Source of the DNA: Erinaceus europaeus
Lineage: Eukaryota > Chordata > Mammalia > Eulipotyphla > Erinaceidae
Length of the DNA: 64,000 bases
Assembly (NCBI RefSeq): GCF_950295315.1
Contig: NC_080164.1
Span: forward strand, 54,407,451-54,471,450
Direction of reading: 5' to 3'
The notes below the pieces were generated by a model. That model was not told where the DNA came from. It did not search any database and saw only the letters and a program-made list of their open reading frames with translations. Made by a program: the position numbers and the translations under genes. Positions 43,529 through 54,877 of the stretch are shown piece after piece (position 1 is the stretch's first letter; each line of letters starts with the position of its first letter).

Positions 43529-43929
43529 GTAAAATATAATTTAATACCAATCACCATTAGTAACAATTTTATAGTTTCACACCACTAGTACCACCAAGTC
43601 TACACCTTGCTGGTTGAATGTAGATTGTCATAGCCTATTTGAAGAGAAGTTTGGAACTCTCTGGTACAGTTGTTTATCTCGGGTTCTTGAACTTTCACTT
43701 GGGAACCAACTTTAAGTTATTGATTCATTTTGGTTTGTATTGCAAGTTTGTTTGCTTTAGCTATTTATATTATACCACAGATGAGTGAAAATATCATGGA
43801 ATTGTCTTTCACTTGCTTAGTTACTTCACTTAGCATAACTGCCTCAATTTCCACCCATTTTATCCCAAAAGGTATGATTTAACATTTTAAAGAGTAGAGT
43901 AGTATTCCACAAGTATATATCCCAGTTTG

Positions 43930-44254
43930 TTTGTTTTTTTTTTTTTTTGCTTGCAGGGTTATTGCTGGCGCTCGGTGCCAGCACTATGAATCCACTGCTC
44001 CTGGAGGCCATTTTGTTGCCCTTGTTGTTGGGCTTATTGTAGTTGTCATTGTTGTCATAGCTGTTGTTGTTGCTGTTGGATAGGGCAGAGAGAAATTGAG
44101 AGAGGAGAGGAAGACAGAGGGGGAAAGAAAGACACCTCCAGACCTGCTTCGCCACTGCAGATGGGAAGCTGAGGACTCCAACTGGGATCCTTATACTTGC
44201 CCTTGAGATTTGCGCCATGTGCGCTTAACCCGCTGCACTACCACTCAGCTCCCC
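43930..44254 (-). mobile_element. SINE-2, long form, inside LINE-1
   Basis: T run, GGGTTATTGCTGGCGCTCGG (reversed extension), reversed CAACAA tract and reversed head GGGAGCTGAGTGGTAGTGCA. Confidence 0.93.
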
Positions 44255-44289
44255 TCTCACGGCTTTTTTTTTTCTTGAGACAAAGGCAC

Positions 44290-44397
44290 ATTTTTTTTAA
44301 TTGATTTAATAGTGATTGACAAGACCATAGGATAAGAGGGGTACAACTCCCACCACCAGAGTTCTGTATCTCATCCCTTCCATTGAAAGCTTTCCTT
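44290..44397 (-). mobile_element. R1 fragment, 3' terminal ~110 bp
   Basis: AATTGATTTAATAGTGATTG then GACCATAGGATAAGAGGGGT, ending at GAAAGCTTTCC. Very short 5'-truncated insertion or a piece displaced by the adjacent copy. Confidence 0.8.
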
Positions 44398-44444
44398 TTT
44401 TTTTCCCCAGATGATATCCTTTTATTGCTGTTTTTGTATTTTAT

Positions 44445-45103
44445 TTTATTTTATTTTATTTATATAAAGGAAACACTGACAAAACCATAGGATAAGAGGG
44501 GTACAACGCCACACAATTCCCACCACCAGAACTCTGTATCCCATCCCCTCCCCTGATAGCTTTCCTATTCTTTAACCCTCTGGAAGTATGGACCCAAGGT
44601 CATGGTGGGATGCAGAAGGTGGAAGGTCTGGCTTCTGTAATTGCTTCCCCACTGATCATTGGCATTGATAGGTTGATCCATAATCCCAGCCTGTCTTTCT
44701 CTTTCCCTAGTGGGGAAGGGCTCTGGGGAATCAGAGCTCCAGGACACATTGGTGGGGTTGTCTGTCCAGGGAAGTCTGGTTGGCATCATGGTAGCATCTG
44801 AAACCTGGTGGCTGAAAAGAGAGTTAACATATAAAGCCAAACAAATTGTTGACCAATCATGAACCTAAAGGCTGGAATAGTGCAGATAAAGAGTTGGGGG
44901 GGGGGTCTTAATTTTGTAGATAGATAGTAGGCCTATTTTATTTCTATTCCAAATGACTTGTGGCTATACTAGTTTTCTGTTTTGTTTTGTTTTGCCTTTT
45001 GTTTTTGTTTTTGTTTTCCCCTGAGCCGGAAATCTGACATGCAGGTGGATCCAAGTTATTGTCTGGGGAGATGATGTCATGGCTGGAAAAAGGACCTGAA
45101 AGC
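44445..45103 (-). mobile_element. R1 copy inside LINE-1
   Basis: TTTATATAAAGGAAACACTG (reversed 3' end), AAACCATAGGATAAGAGGGG, GAAGGTGGAAGGTCTGGCTT, CAGGACACATTGGTGGGGTT, up to GATGATGTCATGGCTGG. The 5' end is truncated where LINE-1 resumes. Confidence 0.92.
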
Positions 45104-45299
45104 TGCCACAGCTTCTTTATCCAGTCATCTGGCAATGAACATTTAGATTGAATTCATATTGGGGCCATTATGAATAAAGCTACTGTGAGCATAGGGATGT
45201 ATATATCCTTTCACATTAATATTTGCATGTCCTATAGATAATGCCTAAGATTAGTATTGCAGGATGATAAGGTCTTTCCATTTGTTTGTATTTTATCAT

Positions 45300-45480
45300 T
45301 GGTATCAGGGCTATTGTTAGGGCTCAGTGCTTGCACAACCAATTTTTACAGAGGATGAGTGATAAAGAGGAGAGCTACCTATAGCACTACTCCACTGCTT
45401 ATGAAGCTCCCCCTGGCATGTAAAGACTTGGGGCTTTAACCTGTATCTTCATCCATAATTACACATATGCTCTAGCCCCT
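45300..45480 (-). mobile_element. SINE-1, degenerate, inside LINE-1
   Basis: GTATCAGGGCTATTGTTAGG, CTATAGCACTACTCCACTGC, reversed head ending GGGGCTAGAGCATATG. Confidence 0.65.
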
Positions 45481-45589
45481 TCATTTTAATTATTTATTTA
45501 TTTGTTTGTTTATAAGGAATTCGCATACTTTCCACAGAGGCTGAACCAATTTACATTCCCACCAATAGTGCATGAGGTAAATTTTCTTC

Positions 45590-45698
45590 TTTCCTTCCTT
45601 TTCTTTTTCTTCTTTCTTTCCCTTTTTTCTTTCTCTCTCTCTCTCTCCCTCTCTCTCTCTCTTTCTCTCTCTCCCTCTCTCTCTCTCTCTCCCTTTCT
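45590..45698. repeat. (CT)n / (TTTC)n pyrimidine tract
   Basis: About 110 bases of almost pure pyrimidine on the plus strand. Confidence 0.95.
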
Positions 45699-45699
45699 G

Positions 45700-46072
45700 C
45701 CACCAGGGTTATTGCTAGGCCTCAGTACCTGTATAATGAATCCACTTCTTCTTCTTTTTTAATAGAGACAGAAATTGAGAGGGACAGGTGAGATAAAGAA
45801 GGAGAAAGAAAGAGAAGAGGAAATAGCATAATGGTTATGTAAACAGACTCACATGCCCCTGAGGTCCCAGGTTCAATTCCCTGTAATGCCATTAGCCAGA
45901 GCGGAGTAGTTCTCTGATAAAGAAAATGAGAAAGAAAGAAAAGAGAGAAAGAGAGGCACCTGTGGCACTGCTTCACCGTTCATGAAAGTTCCCCACTACA
46001 GGTAAGGACCTGCGGTAAGCTCACATAAGATGATGTGTGTGCTCTGCCGGACAAGCCACCATGTGACTCCAG
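45700..46072 (-). mobile_element. SINE-1 long form, split by a nested SINE-3
   Basis: CTGCCACCAGGGTTATTGCT, GAATCCACTTCTTC, AGACAGAAATTGAGAGGGAC on the left half; CTGTGGCACTGCTTCACCGT and reversed head near 46,040-46,072 on the right half. A plus-strand SINE-3 sits between. Confidence 0.85.
45815..45925 (+). mobile_element. SINE-3 nested in SINE-1
   Basis: AATAGCATAATGGTTATGTA A-box head, GGTTCAATTCCC B box, GCCAGAGCGGAGTAGTTCTC end. Flanked by GAGAAAGAAAGA on both sides (before 45,815 and after 45,925), consistent with a target duplication, though the flanks are low complexity. Confidence 0.88.
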
Positions 46073-46191
46073 AACTGTTTCATTTCTTTAGATGTCTGAG
46101 TATGCATAACACCTGGTTGGTTGTATATTAGTCTTTATCCTTTTGTATCTTAAATATTACAAAACAATTCAAATGAGTATTCATCAGTTTA

Positions 46192-46312
46192 GGGGCTGGG
46201 GGTAGATAACATAATGGTCATGCAAAGAACTCTCATGCCTGAGGCTCCAAAGTCCTAGGTTCAATCTCCCACACCACCATAAGCCAGAGTTGAGCAGTGT
46301 TCTGGTAAAAAT
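46192..46312 (+). mobile_element. SINE-3
   Basis: GGTAGATAACATAATGGTCA, GGTTCAATCTCC B box, AGTTGAGCAGTGTTCTGGT end. Confidence 0.9.
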
Positions 46313-46385
46313 AAAATAATATATATAATTACATATATTATATATATTTATATGATATATAAGTTTATATTTTAAATTTTTCATT
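46313..46385. repeat. AT-rich alternating tract
   Basis: Pure A/T with several TATATA palindromes, directly after the SINE-3. Confidence 0.85.
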
Positions 46386-46424
46386 TTTTATTCAGAGCTC
46401 ATTAAGACTTTTTCAAGACTGTAT

Positions 46425-46790
46425 TAGTTTCCTTTTGCTGATTTAATAAATTAACAGAAATTTAGTGGCACACAAATATATTGTTTCACAGTTCTGTTCC
46501 CCTTTTCCATCTTCAAAGCTGGCTGTATAGTATCTTCAAATCTCTCTTTCTCTCTCTCCTGTTTCTGTTATGACATTTCTAAATCTGACCTTCCAATCTC
46601 CCTCTTTGGAAGACTCTTAGAAGATTACATTGGTTTACTCAGATAATCCAGGATAATCTTCCCACTTCAAGTTCCTTAACTAAATCCCTTCTGCAAAATC
46701 CCATCTGCATGTAAACTAACATTCAGAGGTTTTGGGGATTAGGACAGGAACATCTTGAGGATTAGGACATGAACGCTTTCCTGTTTGCCA
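46425..46790 (-). mobile_element. ERVL-MaLR-type (MLT1) LTR
   Basis: Plus strand: ACTGTATTAGTTTCCTTTTG, TCACAGTTCTG, CTCAGATAATCCAGGATAAT, TTTTGGGGATTAGGAC. Good match in order to the reversed MLT1 pattern. Confidence 0.72.
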
Positions 46791-47369
46791 CGTGGGCCTT
46801 ATTTTGTGAGCCCTGGTACAGTGACAGTTGTACCAGTGGAAATGCCCAGAGCTGCTTGGGTGTTAGTATCTTGATTGGCTATCTGCCCTGATGGAAGCCC
46901 AGATGGCCCAAAGCAGTCAAAAGGTAATATCCCAAAGAAAAAAGAAAATTATAGACTGGAAATTCCCACGGGAGAATTAATCCAAAATGACTGAGAGACT
47001 GGCCCTGAACTGGAATTAGTTAGTTCTCAAATTTTCCTCAGGGCAGACAGACTGATCAAGAAAAAATATAAACCAGATCACATCCCACTCCTGTGTTAAG
47101 CCCCTTGGGTTCCCCTTGGCTTTAGTATAAGGAACAAAGTCCTTCAAGTACTCCTAAGAGGGATTTCCCAATCTTAATACTAACAACATTTAGAGATGGA
47201 GAATTATTTGTCCTGGGGGCTGTCCTGTACATTGGAGATGTTTAGCAGTACCTGTGGCCTCTACCTATAAGAAGCCAACAACACACACACACACATACCA
47301 ACAACAACAACAACCAAGTTGTAACACTGTACATGGGAACAAAATCATGGTAGATTGAGAATTCCTGTC
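46791..47369. other. mostly unique; possible L2 scrap
   Basis: At about 47,060-47,150, CACATCCCACTCCTGTGTTA and GGCTTTAGTATAAGGAACAA resemble an L2 3' block. A (CA)n at 47,278-47,298 and CAACAACAACAA follow. No gene. Confidence 0.4.
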
Positions 47370-47650
47370 TGGGGAATGGGTGGTAGCATACCAGATGAAA
47401 TATACAAAGTACTAAGCACAATGACCCACACAAGGATCATGGCTCCCCTGGCTCCACACTTGGAGAGAGGATGCTTCACAAGCAGTGAAGCAGGTCTGTA
47501 GGTGTCTGTCTATCTTTCTCACTCCCTCTCTACCTCCCCTCCTCTCAATTTCTCTCTGTCCTATCCAATGAAGTAGGAAAAAATGGCTACTAGGAGCAGT
47601 GGATTTGTAGTGCCTACATAGAGCTCCAGTGATAATCCTGGAGATGAGAG
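47370..47650 (+). mobile_element. SINE-1, long form, degenerate head
   Basis: GGGTGGTAGCATACCAGATG head, GCTTCACAAGCAGTGAAGCA body, extension GGAGCAGTGGATTTGTAGTG / CTCCAGTGATAATCCTGG. Confidence 0.82.
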
Positions 47651-48942
47651 AGAGGCTCTACAGAATTTGGGCCCTCTCTCTCTACCTTTTTTTTTTTTTC
47701 CTTCTTTAGCTATCTCAAGGACCTTTTTCTCTCTAAGATGAATACAACAGAATCTCTATAGCCTCCAAGTTCTGCATGTACAGATTCCTCTTCTGGAGCA
47801 TCCCTCACCATGGCTCCTCGCCTGGAAAAACTGTGCTTCAGTTTAAGTGTCTTCCGCTCAGGTTCCCTTCTGCTCCCCCTTCTGAAATCACTGCTCTGTG
47901 CTTAACTAGAACACCCCATGTCCCTGTAAACCCTCTGCATACTTACTACTGTTTGTCTGCCTTCTCCTTCACAGTGCTACCTCCAAGGGAGCAGAGCCCA
48001 TAACTGTCTTGTCTTCCCAATTGCCTGAACAATTAACTATGTAGTCTGGATTATCCTCACTAGCAGACACTGTCAGCCCAACTCCACCTGTCCCAAATTT
48101 GGAGACCCAGAAAAGCAATGAGACCATGGACTGAAGTAAATCCTGAAGGGAGATCTGAGATTAATTGCCTGTTCTTTGTTGTGTCTGGATTATGTTGGCT
48201 CCATTAAAGGTTAAACAATAACTTAGAGTGTGAAGGCAGTGAACCAAGGATTCCTAGGCTACACATCAGGAATCCTTTATTCCAAGGACTCTTTTTAAAT
48301 TATTCTCTCCCTGGAGAAGGTTTGGCACAATGAACTGCCACCAGCTGCCAGCACTTCGTGGGAAGCGAGCCCAACAGTGGTCACCCTGAAGACAGAACAG
48401 CCCGGCAGGGACCAGGATGGTATCCATCAGCTCTGATACAACAAATCATTCACAGGACAGCATTCCCAAACGAGAGGCATCTAGCCCCCAGCCAGATCCC
48501 TATCATCTATCCCAGTCCAGGTTAGTTAAATGCCAGCAAGGCAAAAGATCTAATATAACACAGAAATTCAGCCCAATCTTGCCAAACAAACTGTACTTAG
48601 ACTTATTTCAAAAGTTGTAACCGAGACTCTGAAACAGTATCCTCTGAATAATGCTCAAAGGACAAAGCCCAGCCTCCAACAGAAGAAGCCAGAAATCCCC
48701 ATGATAGGAAGTCCAGGCTTGCTCTAAGGTTTCAGCCCTTCCTATCCCTCTGTGTCCCATAGCTAGGCCTCTGTCAGATTAAAATCAGTCATGTTACCAA
48801 GTCCACTTATCCCTTATACTTTATATGCTCCTTTAAACATATATACTACTCTTCATAATATTGCTATTTTCTGAATATGTAAATAGTGTACACCCATAGT
48901 GAAAAAAATGCAAACAACACAAACACAAAACACAAGGAAGAG
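47651..48942. other. no gene recognised; possible L2 remnant
   Basis: The interval 47,770-48,050 (CTTCCGCTCAGGTTCCCTTC, CTACTGTTTGTCTGCCTTCT, GGAGCAGAGCCCATAACTGT) is faintly L2-like. A 67-codon frame at 48,417-48,620 has no family I know. Nothing further. Confidence 0.35.
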
Positions 48943-49060
48943 GCAGGGACAGATAGCACAATGGTTATAAAAGAGACTCTCATGCTTGAGAATCCACAGT
49001 ACCAGGTTCAATCCCCTATACCACCATAAACTGGAGTTGAGCAGTGCTCTGATAAAAAGC
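48943..49060 (+). mobile_element. SINE-3
   Basis: GACAGATAGCACAATGGTTA head, GGTTCAATCCCC B box, AGTTGAGCAGTGCTCTG end. Confidence 0.9.
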
Positions 49061-49621
49061 AAAAACAAAGCAACAGCAACAACAATAAAACACAAAGAAG
49101 ATAAAAATCACCTTGAGATACCCATAGTCACTTTGGTGGTAACTATCCATTTTTACATCTCTTTATCCAGATGCAAACATAAATATAATTTTATATGTAT
49201 AAGGAAAGTTCTTTGAACAAAAAATGCAGTAAAAAGAAATATTCTATTGGTATCATTAATAGCAGTCTGCCATAACTTTTCAGAGCAGAAAGCAACTCCA
49301 AAATAAAAAAGAAATAATAGATGAAAATATCAAAACAGAGTGATTAAATATCTTGTCACATACTATAGTTTCTAAGGCTCCCAAGCCTGACATCCAGTCT
49401 CCAGGAGTTGAAAGGAGAGAATAACAAATGTCACACAATTGACCAGTTGAATAAAGGGAGACTTTCTCCCAAATGTAATTAAGGCTTGAAAAGAATTAAA
49501 GGAAGAAAGTCTCTCTCTACTAATATTATCCATTCCACTTCTTTATAATGGATTGACCTAATGCCCTCCATCAAGAACCTTCTCTCTCTCTCTCTCTCCC
49601 GTTATTTTTATTTATTTTTTT
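49061..49621. other. no recognised feature
   Basis: AT-rich; ends in a (CT)n run at 49,580-49,600. Confidence 0.4.
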
Positions 49622-50217
49622 TATTGACACCAATGTTATAGCTGATGCTAGGTACCTGCACAACAAATCCACCACTCCTGGAAGCCATTTCCTTTCTTCT
49701 TTCTTCCTTTTTAAAAAAATATTTATTTATTTATTCCTTTTTGTTGCCCTTGTTGTTTTATTGTTGTAGTTACTATTGTTGTTGTTATTGTCGTTGTTAG
49801 ATAGGACAAAGAGAAATGAAGAGAGGAGGGTAAGACAGAGATGGGGAGAGAAAGATAGACACCTGAAGACCTGCTTCACCACCTGTGAAGTGACTCCCCC
49901 GTAAGTGGGGAGCCGGGGGTTTGAACCAGAATCCTGCTTTGCGCCACGTGCGCTTAACCTGCTGCTCTACTGCCCAACTCCCCCTTTCTTATTTCTTTTA
50001 TGTGATAGGACAGACAGAAATTGAGAAGTGGGGAGGAGATAAAGAAAGAGAAAGAGGGAGGGAGGGAGGGAGAGACAGAGAGAGAGAGAGAGAGACCTGC
50101 AACACTGCCTCACCAGTCATGAAGCTTCTTTCCTGCTGGTGGGGGTAGGGAGTTTGAAGCCAGGTCCTTGCACACAGTAATGTGTGGGCTTAATTGGGTG
50201 TGCTACCACCTGGCCTC
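49622..50217 (-). mobile_element. SINE-1 long form, split by a nested SINE-2
   Basis: Left part ACACCAATGTTATAGCTGAT / CAACAAATCCACCACTCCTG; right part from 49,985 TATGTGATAGGACAGACAGA to reversed head at 50,190-50,217. A (GA)n with GGGA units lies at 50,040-50,093. Confidence 0.85.
49712..49984 (-). mobile_element. SINE-2, short form, nested
   Basis: Reversed tail TATTTATTTATTTATTCC, reversed CAACAA tract, AAGTGGGGAGCCGGGGGTTT, reversed head GGGGGAGTTGGGCAGTAGAG. Lies within the older SINE-1. Confidence 0.93.
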
Positions 50218-50564
50218 AAATCTACTGTACTCTATGAAGAGAACCCGAAAGTGTCAGAGCCTGCAGGTTCTGCCCAAGGCATGTGGAGGGAAAAATCCTC
50301 TGTGCACCAGACCCTTGTCTCCAGAGCCTCAGGGGCACCAGTCCATGCATTCTACTTTCCCCAGTATGGGAAAAGGTGTTGTTTTTTTTTTTTTTTCTCT
50401 CTCTCTCTCTCTTTATAAACACTCTTCTGCCTGTGGCTCTTGTGTGTATGTAACAAGAGAAGTCTTTCTGCCATGGAGAGTGACAGACAGTAGGAATAGG
50501 TGATGCAATCAGAGCACACAGGGAACAAAACTCAACAAATCTCTCCCCTGAATCTACTCATGCC
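50218..50564. other. no recognised feature
   Basis: No gene supported; T run plus (CT)n at 50,380-50,412 may be a decayed SINE end. Confidence 0.4.
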
Positions 50565-50690
50565 CCTAAAAGTGGAACCTAAGCTGGAGGTGAGAGTGTT
50601 TGGCAGACACATATCATGGTGAAATGAGAAATTTTACCCATGTGTCAACAACTGTGCTCACTGTAAATCTCTAACTCTTTGATGGCCTCA
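50565..50690 (+). mobile_element. LINE-1 3' UTR fragment
   Basis: GGAACCTAAGCTGGAGGTGA and GGTGAAATGAGAAATTTTAC, as in 41,940-42,020. Confidence 0.7.
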
Positions 50691-50764
50691 CTTTCTTCAC
50701 TGGCCCTGTGTGGCAGAGTCAAGCCATGAACCATTTAATCTGTGGTGCTACAGTAAGTGGGTAT

Positions 50765-50998
50765 CCATGTGAAGGATCAATGTCTAGGAATGAAATTGCT
50801 GGATCATAAGGAATTTCTATTTTTATTTGTTTAAGCATTCTCCATATTATTTTCCATAATGGCTGCACCAGTTTGCATTCCCAACAGTAATGACTAGAGT
50901 TCCTCTTTACATCCTTGCCAACATTCATCATTTCCTGTTTTGTTGTTGAAGACCATTCTCATAGTTGGAAGATGAAATCTCAATATGGTTTCTAAATG
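50765..50998 (-). mobile_element. LINE-1 ORF2 C-terminal fragment
   Basis: The reverse strand encodes [20 protein letters not shown] followed by IEIPYDPAISF, the LINE-1 ORF2p C-terminal block, within a short frame. The Cys knuckle is incomplete. Plus-strand LINE-1 scraps lie on both sides (50,565-50,690 and 51,003-51,031). Confidence 0.85.
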
Positions 50999-51031
50999 CC
51001 TATAGACAAATGACGGGATAAAGAAGTTATG

Positions 51032-51715
51032 GGGTTTACAGTCAACAATATTTATACACCTTTCCCATATTTGGGAGCTACTCTCTTCTCTGATCCAGCT
51101 TTCTGGTCCTTTTGCCAGCCATGACATTATCTCCCCAGACAATAACTTGGATCCACCTGCATGTCAGATTCAGGCTCAGAGGGGAAAAAAAACCCACTAG
51201 TATAGCCACAGGCCCTTTGGAATATAACTAAAATAGGCCTCCTAGCTATCTACAAAATGGAGGACCCCCCCAACTCTTCATCTGCACTATTCCAGCCTGT
51301 AGGTTCATGATTAGTCAACAACTTGTTTGGCTTTGTATGTTAATTCTCTTTTCAGCCACCAGGGTCCAGATGCTACCATGATGCCAACCAGACTTCCCTG
51401 GGCAGAAAACCCCACCAATGTGTCCTGGAGCTTAGATTCCCCACAACCCCACCCCTCTAGGAAAAGAAAGAGGCAGGCTAGGAGTATGGACAGACCTGTC
51501 AATGTCCATGTTCAGCAGGGAAGCAATTACAGAAGTCAGACCTTCCACTTTCTGCATCCCACAATGACCCTGGGTCCATGCTCCCAGAGGGATAGAATAG
51601 GAAAGCTATCAGGGAGGGGAGGGGATACAGAGAGCTGCTGGTGGGAATTGTGTGGAGTTGTACCCCTCTTATCCTATGGTTTTGTCAGTGTTTCCTTTTT
51701 ATAAATAAAAAAAAA
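51032..51715 (+). mobile_element. R1 copy, A-tailed
   Basis: GGGGTTTACAGTCAACAATA start, CCAGACAATAACTTGGATCC, GTCAACAACTTGTTTGGCTT, CAGCAGGGAAGCAATTACAG, TTATAAATAAAAAAAAAAGT end. Abuts LINE-1 scraps at its 5' end. Confidence 0.92.
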
Positions 51716-51879
51716 AGTCATTTGCTTCTACCTTTACACGAAGGAAAAAAAAAATGAAAGAAAAGAAAACAAGGCAGAACTAACTGTAACAAACTGCCAA
51801 ATGGCCCCACATATGTGGAATACAGAGAATTAAAGCACATGAATTTGAGAAGGGAAAAATGTCCTCAACCTAGACAAGG

Positions 51880-51990
51880 CTAAGACCTTGGGAGAATTAT
51901 GAAGATTGTCATTGGGGATTGGGGGGACAGAACTTTGGTAGTGGGAGTGGTGTAAAACTACATCCCTACTATTTTATAATCTTATAAGTC
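51880..51990 (+). mobile_element. R1-related old 3' end
   Basis: CTTGGGAGAATTATGAAGAT, ACTTTGGTAGTGGGAGTGGT and TAATCTTATAAGTCAATAAT parallel the ends of the divergent R1 copies near 10.6 and 16.5 kb. Confidence 0.55.
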
Positions 51991-51995
51991 AATAA

Positions 51996-53734
51996 TAATA
52001 ATAATGCTTCATCAAATGGTCTTCTGTATGGTCCTCCATGTTGTGTGACATGCAGGCACTGGCTGTTGGTGGTGGTGCTCAGCATTAGGAGCTGCAAGCT
52101 GCAGCAGCCTCTGAGTATAGCACCAGCTCTGTAGGCCAGGGCCCAGGCAACCACAGCTCTGCTCTCAAAACTGGAAATAGCTGTGTTATGCCTCCAATTC
52201 CTGGCCGGTTGTCACCAGGGTTAGTAAGGCCCAACCACCTGGAGGTTGTTAACTAAACTACTATTACTTCTTATCCTTGTCCTTCTCCTCCTCCTTCTTT
52301 TTCTACCTAAACATTTTCTTACGATTGGAAACTGGAACCAAAACAAGCTGATAAAATTCCTGCTAATACTTACAAAGTCTTTACAAGACTCTCTTCATGA
52401 TTTTTTATTAAACTGGAAAGTCTCAACTGACTGCTCTAGGGTTGCTCATATGCAAAAAAGAAATAAGGGATTTCCCTGAGTGGTTCTCATGTTAAATGGT
52501 CTCCCCTGGGATAGCCCATGACCACTTTTTTAGTAAAGCAGGTCACCATCCTCATAACTTGAAATAGGATGTGAATCATTGCATAGACTGTGTTATGTCT
52601 TCTAGAACCCGATCTTCAGCTGTGCTCTAGGAATAGCATGTCATAACACTCTTAAACTGCAAGTCTATGCTAAGTTCATCAGACAGTGACTGACAAGGAA
52701 AAATACCTTTTAATCCATTGCATCAAACTCTTCAATGACATTTTATTTAGACTTCTGAGATGTAACTCCAACTCACCTTTCAGTTTAAATCCCACACTAA
52801 CCTATCTTAAAGCTATTCTGGTAAAAAAAAAAAAATTGCACAAGCTGAAATATCTCTCTTAAATTATTAACCATATGGGACATTACATAAGGGTGAGGCA
52901 GAGTTGGAAATAATCTGCGTACATTTATGTCATAGATGAGAGCAAGGAGATGAGAGCAGGTCACCCTGAGAGAGAGAATTTGAGAAGCCCCCACTTTCTG
53001 GGTCCCTGATAAGGGCCTTTACCCCCATACATCTCTTCTTGGGCTGAGGTGCCACAGGGAGGGTATGGGAGTCAAAAAATCCAACTGAGTTGGCTTCCTT
53101 CAAATCACCCAACTTGACAAAGCCCAACAGTGACAGCTACTATTTGTCACAAAGTAGTAATATGCTAGGGAGCTGGAAAGGAAAGTACTAGCTGTGCTTG
53201 CAGCTCATGATCCTGCAGCACTGTATCCCGGAATTGGGATGCCCTTGTGTTCACCTTGTCAACAGGGAGCAGCCAGATCTCTCTTATACTGTAATTGGGT
53301 TAGTCTTGTGGGTCTGCCTTCCTCCCAGCTGTCAGAAGAGATTATACAGAAATGTATAATGCTGCATCGACCACAAACCAGGTGCCAACTCAGGCCAAAG
53401 CAGGAGGAATTTTCCAAATGCATTTATTAATCACCCTAAATACCAGGTTGCTGCTGGCTTTACCACCCTCTTCTGCTGCAATCATTTTTGCTAGGTCTCG
53501 CTGACAGCTACAGCACCCTCAGCAGGGCCTGGGTACAAGCACACAAGGTGTGTATGTTGTGGGGGTGGGGTGTTGAGGGTCTGTATTCACTCAGCAAATG
53601 TGCCCATACTAGAAGGGATGTGGCATTAAATAGCAAATTTAAAAAACACTTATCAAGAGGGAAATCACAGAAGAAAGAAGAAAGCTGTTTGTGTTCTGCT
53701 TTTTGACAATGAGTTTGTGCATTTTCTTTTTCTA
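51996..53734. other. no recognised gene or repeat
   Basis: About 1.7 kb in which I recognise nothing. Several frames of 60-80 codons exist on both strands with no motif. This is the longest repeat-poor stretch in the window. Confidence 0.45.
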
Positions 53735-53892
53735 AGATTTTTTAAATTTTATTTTAATGAGAAAGATAAAGAGAAAGATAAAAGCACTACTCAGGTCTGG
53801 CTTGTAGTGGTCCTGGCCACTGAACCTGGGACCTAGGAGCATCAGGCATGAAAGTCATTTCCATAACCATAATGCTGCGTCCTCATGCCCTG
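53735..53892 (-). mobile_element. SINE-3
   Basis: Reverse strand: GCATTATGGTTATGGAAATG head, CCAGGTTCAGTGGCCAGG region, A/T-rich tail at the left. Confidence 0.7.
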
Positions 53893-53967
53893 GGTTCTAC
53901 GTTTTCATTTTCCACTGGACCCAAGAGATTATATAGTTGGCCCTACTCCCAGACCAGTAGCATCTTA

Positions 53968-54180
53968 TTTTACTCAGGCTACTATAACATAATAGCATAG
54001 ACTGGTGACTTACGACCAGCAGAAATTTATACCTCACAGTTCAGGAGGCTTGAAATTTGAGTTCAAGAGCCCTCTTCTGGGTTGCATACTTCTCATTGTA
54101 CCCTCATGTGGCTAACCATGGGGGAAGCTCTTGGGAATCTCTTATAAGAGTGTTAATCCCATCAAAAAAGGCTCCAACCT
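53968..54180 (-). mobile_element. ERVL-MaLR-type LTR fragment
   Basis: TCAGGCTACTATAACATAAT, AGAAATTTATACCTCACAGT, CTCTTATAAGAGTGTTAATC: reversed order of this LTR group, truncated by the following R1. Confidence 0.6.
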
Positions 54181-54606
54181 CAAGATTTAAGTACCATCAA
54201 CTGGGGCCCTATTCTGGGAGTCCTGAGATTCCCAAACAGAGATGATGAGCCTAGACCTCGAATAAATCCCTCTCTCCACTGTTACTGGCCATCTCTATCA
54301 GAAACAACAAAACAGACCCCTTCATGGGCTCCCATAGGACTTTGCCCTCAATTTGGATCAACAACAGTAGAGAATGTTCCATCCTCTGAAGGGAGGCTAG
54401 ACAACATACTCTATGCTGTATCTGAGGAAGATGGGTCCTGATATTGGGGCAGCTTGGAGCATTCTTACTCAGAACCACAGAATTTGAGCTCAAATCTACA
54501 GGGATGCAGAGGTCACATAGGCTCCTAAGTTGAATATGGGCCCCAGATCACATCAAATCGATGAGGTTTACAGTCAATAATATTTATACACCTTTCCCAT
54601 ACATAC
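54181..54606 (+). mobile_element. R1 copy, middle part only (3' end missing)
   Basis: CATCAACTGGGGCCCTATTC to TTTATACACCTTTCCCATA; matches 25,790-26,190 and 36,555-36,990. It stops in the middle of R1 rather than at the A tail, unusual for this family; a reverse R1 lies just beyond. Confidence 0.88.
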
Positions 54607-54622
54607 ATCACTAATGAGTAGG

Positions 54623-54877
54623 GTTTTTTTTTTTTTTTATAAAAAGGAAACATTGACAAAACCATAGGATAAGAGGGGTATAACTCCACACAATTCCCAC
54701 CATAAGCTCTCTGTATCCCATCCCATCCCCTGATAGCTTTCCTATTCTTTAACCCTCTGGGAGTATGGACCCAAGGTCAGTGTGGGATGCAGAAAGTGGA
54801 AGGTCTGGCTTCTGTAATTGCTTCCCTGCTGAACATGGGAGTTGACAGGTTGAGCCATACTCCCAGCCTGCCTCTCT
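54623..54877 (-). mobile_element. R1 copy, short, with 12-bp TSD
   Basis: Flanked by CTAATGAGTAGG at 54,611-54,622 and 54,878-54,889. T run first (reversed tail), then AAACCATAGGATAAGAGGGG to CATACTCCCAGCCTGCCTCT. A 5'-truncated insertion of only the last ~250 bp of R1. Confidence 0.94.

Larger units (their letters stand above)
43600..45590 (-). mobile_element. LINE-1 remnant broken by a SINE, two R1 copies and another SINE
   Basis: Reverse-strand LINE-1 ORF2/3' sequence at 43,600-43,928 (AGAGTAGAGTAGTATTCCAC), resuming at 45,104-45,295 (TTCTTTATCCAGTCATCTGG, GGCCATTATGAATAAAGCTA) and 45,515-45,580 (AGAGGCTGAACCAATTTACA). Intervening insertions account for the gaps. Not coding. Confidence 0.75.

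Noticed and set aside
48417..48620. 67-codon frame, polar and Ser/Pro-rich
   Set aside because: Short, no family, no supporting splice or promoter signal; consistent with chance.
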